From Hyphomonadaceae bacterium (GTDB lineage Bacteria; Pseudomonadota; Alphaproteobacteria; Caulobacterales; Aquidulcibacteraceae), in NCBI GenBank assembly GCA_003526465.1, contig DPWD01000258.1:1-9449 (forward strand): 9,449 bases of DNA, in the 5' to 3' direction. Within the stretch, counting starts at the first letter, position 1, and each line of letters begins with the position of its first letter. Shown here in pieces: positions 5,515 to 9,449 of the stretch. The position numbers and the translations under genes are program-made. The notes beneath the pieces were generated by a model that was given only the letters and a program-made list of their open reading frames with translations, was not told the DNA's origin and did no database searches.

Positions 5515-6333
5515 CTAACTATTCGGTGGGGCCAACTGCGCGTGAGTCAGCGGCTGCACATTGTCGATCGGGCGACCAAGCACCGGCATCCCAGCAGTTC
5601 CTAGCAGGCCTGCCGGCGCGCCGTTGACGTAAAGTTCGAACGCGCCGCCGTCGCGCGCATGCAGCGTCCAACCTGGGCTGGGGTCGGGTCGATACACATC
5701 CCCGGGTTGAAGCGTGCGGTAGAAGAACACAGTGCCGTCCGGCCCGCGCGCTTCCAGCTGGGCCTGCGCCAGCGCGCGGATTTCGACCACGCGCGCCTCC
5801 TCAGGCAGCGCGCTAGGGGCTGCGGCGGTGACGTTTGAAGCATCGGGCCCAGCAGCCTCGGTCACAGCCGCTGGTTCCTCGGTGCGCGGCACCGCGCGCC
5901 AGACCACGAACCCCGCTGAAAGGGCCACCAACACAGCAGCCGCCATCCACGGGCGGTCGCGACGAGGCTTCGAGGCGGGCGCTCTGATTTGCTTGGAGGC
6001 GTCCTCGCGCGTCAGCGCAGATTCTTCCTGGAACTGCTCGACGATCGCGCGCTCATCGAGGCCAAGTTCGCGGACGTAGGAGCGCAGGAACGCCAAGGCG
6101 TACGCTCGCCCAGGCAGCAGCTTCATGTTCATGTCCTCGAGCGCTTCGAGGAACTCGCGCCGCACCCGGATGCGCTCGGCCACTTCATCGAGGCTCCAGC
6201 CGCGCCGCAAGCGGGCTTGTGCAAGCTTTTGGCCCGCACGCCAGCCGGGGTCCACCGCCGCCACGGGCGCGCGCTCCTCGTGGGCTTCGGCCTCGCTCGG
6301 TTGCGGGGCTTCGTTGGGGATTGGCTGCAGCAT
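5515..6333 (-). CDS. RodZ-like membrane protein with HTH_25 and DUF4115 domains
   Basis: This 272-aa protein has the RodZ architecture. A low-complexity N-terminal tail (1-30) leads into a cytoplasmic helix-turn-helix domain (about 32-95). That domain contains WSLDEVAERIRVRREFLEALE (46-66) and the RodZ-typical LPGRAYALAFLRSYVRELGLD (73-93). A basic linker (KPRRDR, 122-127) precedes one transmembrane helix (about 129-147). An Ala/Pro/Glu-rich linker follows, and then a C-terminal DUF4115 beta-domain (about 182-255) with ARGPDGTVFFYRTLQPGD and FELYVNGAPAGLLG. In RodZ the HTH binds MreB and the protein helps hold the rod-shape elongation machinery at the inner membrane. Basic residues before the helix and the domain order predict N-in, C-out topology. 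The next gene downstream is ispG, as in enterobacteria. A purine-rich gaggagg lies 13 nt before the ATG, rather distant for a ribosome binding site. A divergent RodZ-type regulator of other function cannot be excluded. Confidence 0.88.
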   Translation of the reverse strand: MLQPIPNEAPQPSEAEAHEERAPVAAVDPGWRAGQKLAQARLRRGWSLDEVAERIRVRREFLEALEDMNMKLLPGRAYALAFLRSYVRELGLDERAIVEQFQEESALTREDASKQIRAPASKPRRDRPWMAAAVLVALSAGFVVWRAVPRTEEPAAVTEAAGPDASNVTAAAPSALPEEARVVEIRALAQAQLEARGPDGTVFFYRTLQPGDVYRPDPSPGWTLHARDGGAFELYVNGAPAGLLGTAGMPVLGRPIDNVQPLTHAQLAPPNS

Positions 6334-6398
6334 CAGCGCTCTGGCCCCTCCTCGGGAACCAAATAGAGTTTTTAGGGCAAATTTTAAGCCAGCGCTAA

Positions 6399-6427
6399 AG
6401 TGTAACTCTGAATCAAAGCTTACTCAA
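6399..6427 (-). promoter_or_regulatory. Candidate sigma-70-type promoter for the RodZ-like gene
   Basis: In the AT-richer 111-bp gap after ptsP, ttgagt (6427-6422 on the minus strand) is followed after exactly 17 nt by tacact (6404-6399). Each box matches four of six consensus bases. The implied start point is near 6392, giving a leader of about 60 nt before the ATG at 6333. The drop in GC content here supports a promoter region. Confidence 0.42.
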
Positions 6428-6444
6428 CGCGGCGCGGGCGGCAA

Positions 6445-8706
6445 TTACAGCGAAACGCCATGCTCTCCAGCGATTCTCGCGATTTCTCCCCGCAAAGTGT
6501 CAGCCCGGCTGTCGAGCAGCGGTTCCAATTCGCGCGCGAGCGCACGTGAATTCGCCGACAGTATCAATTTCTTCACCGGTCCTATCCCTGACGCAGGCAT
6601 TGAGAGTCGCCGATAGCCCAAAGCGAGGAAAGCGAGCGCCTCCAGCGGGCGACCAGCGGCCTCGCCGCAAATCGAGATCGGCAGACCGGCGGCGTCGGCG
6701 TCCTCGCGTATGCGCTTCAGGAATTTGAGAGCCGGCGGGCTTAGGACATCGTAGCGCTCGGAGACCCGGGCGTTGCCGCGGTCGGCGGCGAAGAAATATT
6801 GCATCAGGTCATTGGTGCCGATCGAGAGAAAGTCGGCCCGCCCCTTGAGCATGGGGATGGACCACGCCAGCGCCGGCGCCTCAACCATCACCCCGACTTC
6901 AACTTGCTCCGGCAGCGGCCCGCCGAGGGCTTTCTGGCGCTTCAGTTCGCGGTCCACCCATGCGCGCGCGCGGTCGAACTCGCCGACCGTGGTCACCAGG
7001 GGGAACATAACCCGCAGCCGCTTTCCGCCCGCCGCCTTGATCAGCGCCCGCAATTGGAAGCGCAACAGCCCATAGCGGTCGAGCCCGATGCGGATCGCGC
7101 GCCAGCCCAGGGCCGGGTTCTCCTCCCGCTCGGCGGCGACGTAGGGCAACACTTTGTCGCCGCCCAAATCGAGGGTGCGGAAGGTCACAGGACGGTCGCC
7201 GGCATGTTCGAGGATGTCGCGATAGAGCAGCGTTTGACCCTGCAAACCGGGCAGGGTCTCCGACACCATGAACTGGAACTCGGTGCGAAACAGGCCAATG
7301 CCTTCGGCGCCGACATCGTCCAAATGATGCACGTCAAGCGCGAGGCCCGCGTTCAACAGCAGCGTCACCCGCTCCCCATCGATGGTGACCGCTTGGGTGT
7401 CGCGCAAGCGTGCAAACTCGGCCGCCCGCGCCGAACGGAGGCTGAGCCGTTGCCGATAGGCGGCGGTGACGGCTGGCTCGGGCCGCAGCCGCGCCTCCCC
7501 GCGCTCGCCGTCGAGGATAAGCGCATCCCCCGCCTCCACGCGTGACAATAGGCCAGGCAGCAAGCCCACCATGGGGATTCCCATGGCGCGCGCCACGATG
7601 GCGGCGTGAGCGGTATTGGCGCCAGCCTCCAGCGCCACGCCTTTCAATAGCGCGCCATAATCCAGCAATTCCGCCGGCCCTAGTTCGCGGGCGATGAGAA
7701 TTGCGCCCTCGGGCAAGGCCTGCGCCGCACCGGTGTCCACCCCGGCCAGCGCCCGCAGCAAGCGATTGTCCAGATCCTCCAGATCGTGCAACCGCTCGCG
7801 CAAATAGGGATCGCGCGCGGCATTGAGCTTGGTGCGGTGCTCGCCGCGAATACGCTCGACGGCCGCATCCGCGGACAGTCCCGCGCGCACGCCGTGCTTG
7901 AGCTTGGCTTCCCAGCTGGGGTCGCTGGCCAGGAGCTGAAATGTCTCGAGTACTTCGCGCGATGCCCCCGAGAGCCGTCCTGGATCGCCGGCGATCAGCT
8001 GCGCCAGCGCATCGCGAACTTGGCCCAGCGCGGCGTCGAGGCGTGCTTCTTCCTTCACGGGGTCGTCGGCGATCACGCGTCCAAGCGGGGCGTGAGGCTC
8101 GTGCAGCACCGCCACGCCAATGGCGAGCCCTTCGGAAAACGAACGGCCGGTTAGCACCTCCGGCTTGCTCGGACGCGCCTCAACTTCGCCGATTTCGCCG
8201 AGCGCCCCGAAGGCGCCGGAGGCGACCATTTCGGCCAGCACCATGGCGATGGTCTGCAGCGCCTCGACCTCGTCCTCGCCGTAAAGCCGCGAGACACGGT
8301 TCTGCACCACCAGCACGCCGAACGTGCGCTCCGAGCGCACGATGGGAACGCCGAGAAACGAACTGAGCGCATCCTCGCCGGTCTCGGGCCGGTAGGAAAA
8401 GCGCGCGTGATGGGGGGCGTCTGCGATGTTGAGCGGCTGGGCGGTCTCGGCCACCAGGCCGACCAGGCCCTCGCCGATCTTGAGCCGCGTGCGGTGCACG
8501 GCGGTGCGGTCAAGCCCCTCGGTGGCGAACAATTCGTGCGCGGCGCCGCGGCTCAGATAGATCGAGCAGACGTCGGCGACCATGGTCGATGCGATCATGA
8601 CGACGAAACGGTCCAAGCGCTCTTGCGCAGACCCGCCCGCCTCCATGATCTCGCGCAGCTTGCGCAGCAGGATCCTCGATCCGCCGGTGCCCGCAGAACC
8701 GACCAT
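6445..8706 (-). CDS. ptsP: Phosphoenolpyruvate-protein phosphotransferase PtsP (enzyme I Ntr)
   Basis: PtsP starts the nitrogen-related phosphotransferase chain by taking phosphate from PEP and passing it to NPr (PtsO/HPr-like) and then EIIA-Ntr (PtsN). The 753-aa protein has an N-terminal GAF domain (about 30-165) with LKIGEGLVGLVAETAQPLNI, which separates it from sugar-PTS enzyme I. The enzyme I N-domain follows (about 185-310). The swivelling phosphohistidine domain contains GANTAHAAIVARAMGIP (362-378), with His367 as the phosphorylated residue. The PEP-binding TIM barrel (about 440-735) has GLFRTEFQFM (471-480), TLDLGGDKVLPY (511-522), VEVGVMVEAPA (602-612), SIGTNDLMQY (628-637) and the catalytic Cys680 in ISICGEAAGRP. 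All expected active residues are present. In alphaproteobacteria the GAF domain can sense glutamine. It begins 29 nt after lysC, a common alphaproteobacterial neighbour, so the two are probably cotranscribed. Confidence 0.97.
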   Translation of the reverse strand: MVGSAGTGGSRILLRKLREIMEAGGSAQERLDRFVVMIASTMVADVCSIYLSRGAAHELFATEGLDRTAVHRTRLKIGEGLVGLVAETAQPLNIADAPHHARFSYRPETGEDALSSFLGVPIVRSERTFGVLVVQNRVSRLYGEDEVEALQTIAMVLAEMVASGAFGALGEIGEVEARPSKPEVLTGRSFSEGLAIGVAVLHEPHAPLGRVIADDPVKEEARLDAALGQVRDALAQLIAGDPGRLSGASREVLETFQLLASDPSWEAKLKHGVRAGLSADAAVERIRGEHRTKLNAARDPYLRERLHDLEDLDNRLLRALAGVDTGAAQALPEGAILIARELGPAELLDYGALLKGVALEAGANTAHAAIVARAMGIPMVGLLPGLLSRVEAGDALILDGERGEARLRPEPAVTAAYRQRLSLRSARAAEFARLRDTQAVTIDGERVTLLLNAGLALDVHHLDDVGAEGIGLFRTEFQFMVSETLPGLQGQTLLYRDILEHAGDRPVTFRTLDLGGDKVLPYVAAEREENPALGWRAIRIGLDRYGLLRFQLRALIKAAGGKRLRVMFPLVTTVGEFDRARAWVDRELKRQKALGGPLPEQVEVGVMVEAPALAWSIPMLKGRADFLSIGTNDLMQYFFAADRGNARVSERYDVLSPPALKFLKRIREDADAAGLPISICGEAAGRPLEALAFLALGYRRLSMPASGIGPVKKLILSANSRALARELEPLLDSRADTLRGEIARIAGEHGVSL

Positions 8707-8735
8707 TTCTTTCTAAGGCGTCTCCCTTCCAGACC

Positions 8736-9449
8736 TCAGGCCGCGTCGAGCCCATAAGCGGTGTGCAGGGCCCGCACCGCAAGCTCGGTATAGGCCGCAT
8801 CGATCAAAACCGAGATTTTGATCTCGGAAGTGGCGATGGCTTCTATATTGACGCCTTTTTGTGCAAGGGCTGCGAACATGGTCTTGGCCACCCCTACCTG
8901 GCTTTTCATGCCGATGCCTATGACCGAGACTTTGGCGACATCGCGGCGCACATGGATGTCCTCGACGCCGATCTTGTCGCGCACGCTGTTGATAACTTCG
9001 ACCGCGCGGCCGGCCTCGCGGTCGGGACAAGTGAACACCATGTTCTGGCGTCCCGGCTGGCGCGCCTCGGCCTGCACGATCATGTCGACATTGATGTTGG
9101 CGTCAGCCAGGCGCGCGAATATCTCGGCGGCGATCCCGGGATGATCCTCCACGCCCAGCAGCGTCACCTTGGCCTCGTCGCGGGAATAGGCGACACCCGA
9201 TACCACCTGCTTTTCCACAATCTCTTCCTCTGAGCACACCAGCGTGCCGGGATTGTCCGCCCCCGGCTCCACGAAACTCGACAAGACCCGCACCGGGACC
9301 CGCTGCGCGAACGCAAGCTCGACCGAGCGGGTCTGCAGCACCTTGGCCCCGAGCGAGGCCATTTCCAGCATTTCCTCGTAGGAAATTTTCTCCAGCCGCC
9401 GCGCCTTGGCCACGATCCGCGGATCGGTGGTGTAGACGCCGTCGACGTC
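8736..9449 (-). CDS. lysC: Aspartate kinase, C-terminal part (5' end outside window)
   Basis: Aspartokinase phosphorylates aspartate in the first step towards lysine, threonine, methionine and diaminopimelate. The visible 237 residues start inside the kinase domain with DVDGVYTTDPRIVAKARRL, the end of the nucleotide-binding region. They continue through ISYEEMLEMASLGAKVLQ, the hallmark of the domain's last helices. Two regulatory ACT domains follow. The first includes KVTLLGVEDHPGIAAEIFARL and NINVDMIVQ. The second includes KVSVIGIGMKSQVGVAKTMF and GVNIEAIATSEIKISVLI, the allosteric binding site for lysine or threonine. The frame is open to the window edge, so the true start lies beyond position 9449; the GTG at 9413 is an internal valine, not a start. 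It is a monofunctional aspartokinase, ending in TAYGLDAA with no homoserine dehydrogenase domain. Confidence 0.97.
   Translation of the reverse strand, partial: DVDGVYTTDPRIVAKARRLEKISYEEMLEMASLGAKVLQTRSVELAFAQRVPVRVLSSFVEPGADNPGTLVCSEEEIVEKQVVSGVAYSRDEAKVTLLGVEDHPGIAAEIFARLADANINVDMIVQAEARQPGRQNMVFTCPDREAGRAVEVINSVRDKIGVEDIHVRRDVAKVSVIGIGMKSQVGVAKTMFAALAQKGVNIEAIATSEIKISVLIDAAYTELAVRALHTAYGLDAA

Noticed and set aside
6799..7545. Plus-strand 248-aa ORF antisense to ptsP
   Set aside because: It lies wholly opposite the conserved PEP-binding domain of PtsP. Its composition (rich in Arg, Pro, His, Gln) is that of a GC-rich shadow frame.
8736..9413. GTG at 9413 as a start giving a 225-aa aspartokinase beta-like subunit
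   Set aside because: The frame continues upstream with DVDGVYTTDPRIV, a conserved part of the kinase domain, so the codon is internal. A separate internal start as in some beta subunits would need a ribosome binding site, and none is evident.

Overview
The window looks like a housekeeping segment of a GC-rich alphaproteobacterial chromosome. The protein style and gene set (lysC, a GAF-type ptsP, a RodZ-like protein, ispG, prfA and a prmC-like start) suggest the Caulobacterales/Hyphomonadaceae group. That placement is an inference from gene content and promoter style; no marker gene settles it. All genes but one lie on the minus strand, so transcription runs mostly from high to low coordinates. 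I see no rRNA, tRNA, CRISPR array, phage gene or transposase, and no convincing new multi-gene system.

Read in the direction of transcription, the right end holds the 3' part of lysC (aspartokinase with its regulatory ACT domains, cut by the window edge). Next is ptsP (enzyme I of the nitrogen PTS) after 29 nt, then a short AT-richer gap with a candidate promoter, then a RodZ-like membrane HTH protein. A 222-bp gap follows, containing a large imperfect dyad repeat. Beyond it lie ispG (MEP isoprenoid pathway) and an ATGA-overlapping 100-aa gene of unknown function.

The middle holds the only plus-strand gene, a Uma2-family PD-(D/E)XK protein. It is divergent from a glutathione S-transferase-like gene across an 80-bp spacer. 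Both of these genes lack a Shine-Dalgarno sequence and have promoter-like boxes placed so that the transcripts could be leaderless.

The left third is a tightly packed minus-strand cluster: an unrecognised 137-aa gene, prfA (release factor 1), a MOSC-domain gene, and a 58-codon ORF resembling the N-terminus of PrmC/HemK, the methyltransferase that modifies release factors. The junctions are 5 nt, a 1-nt overlap and a 4-nt GTGA overlap. The prmC-like ORF is stopped by a TAG inside a long inverted-repeat element at the left edge, so it is either a truncated prmC or a chance remnant. This edge and the dyad repeat upstream of ispG are the most unusual parts of the window.
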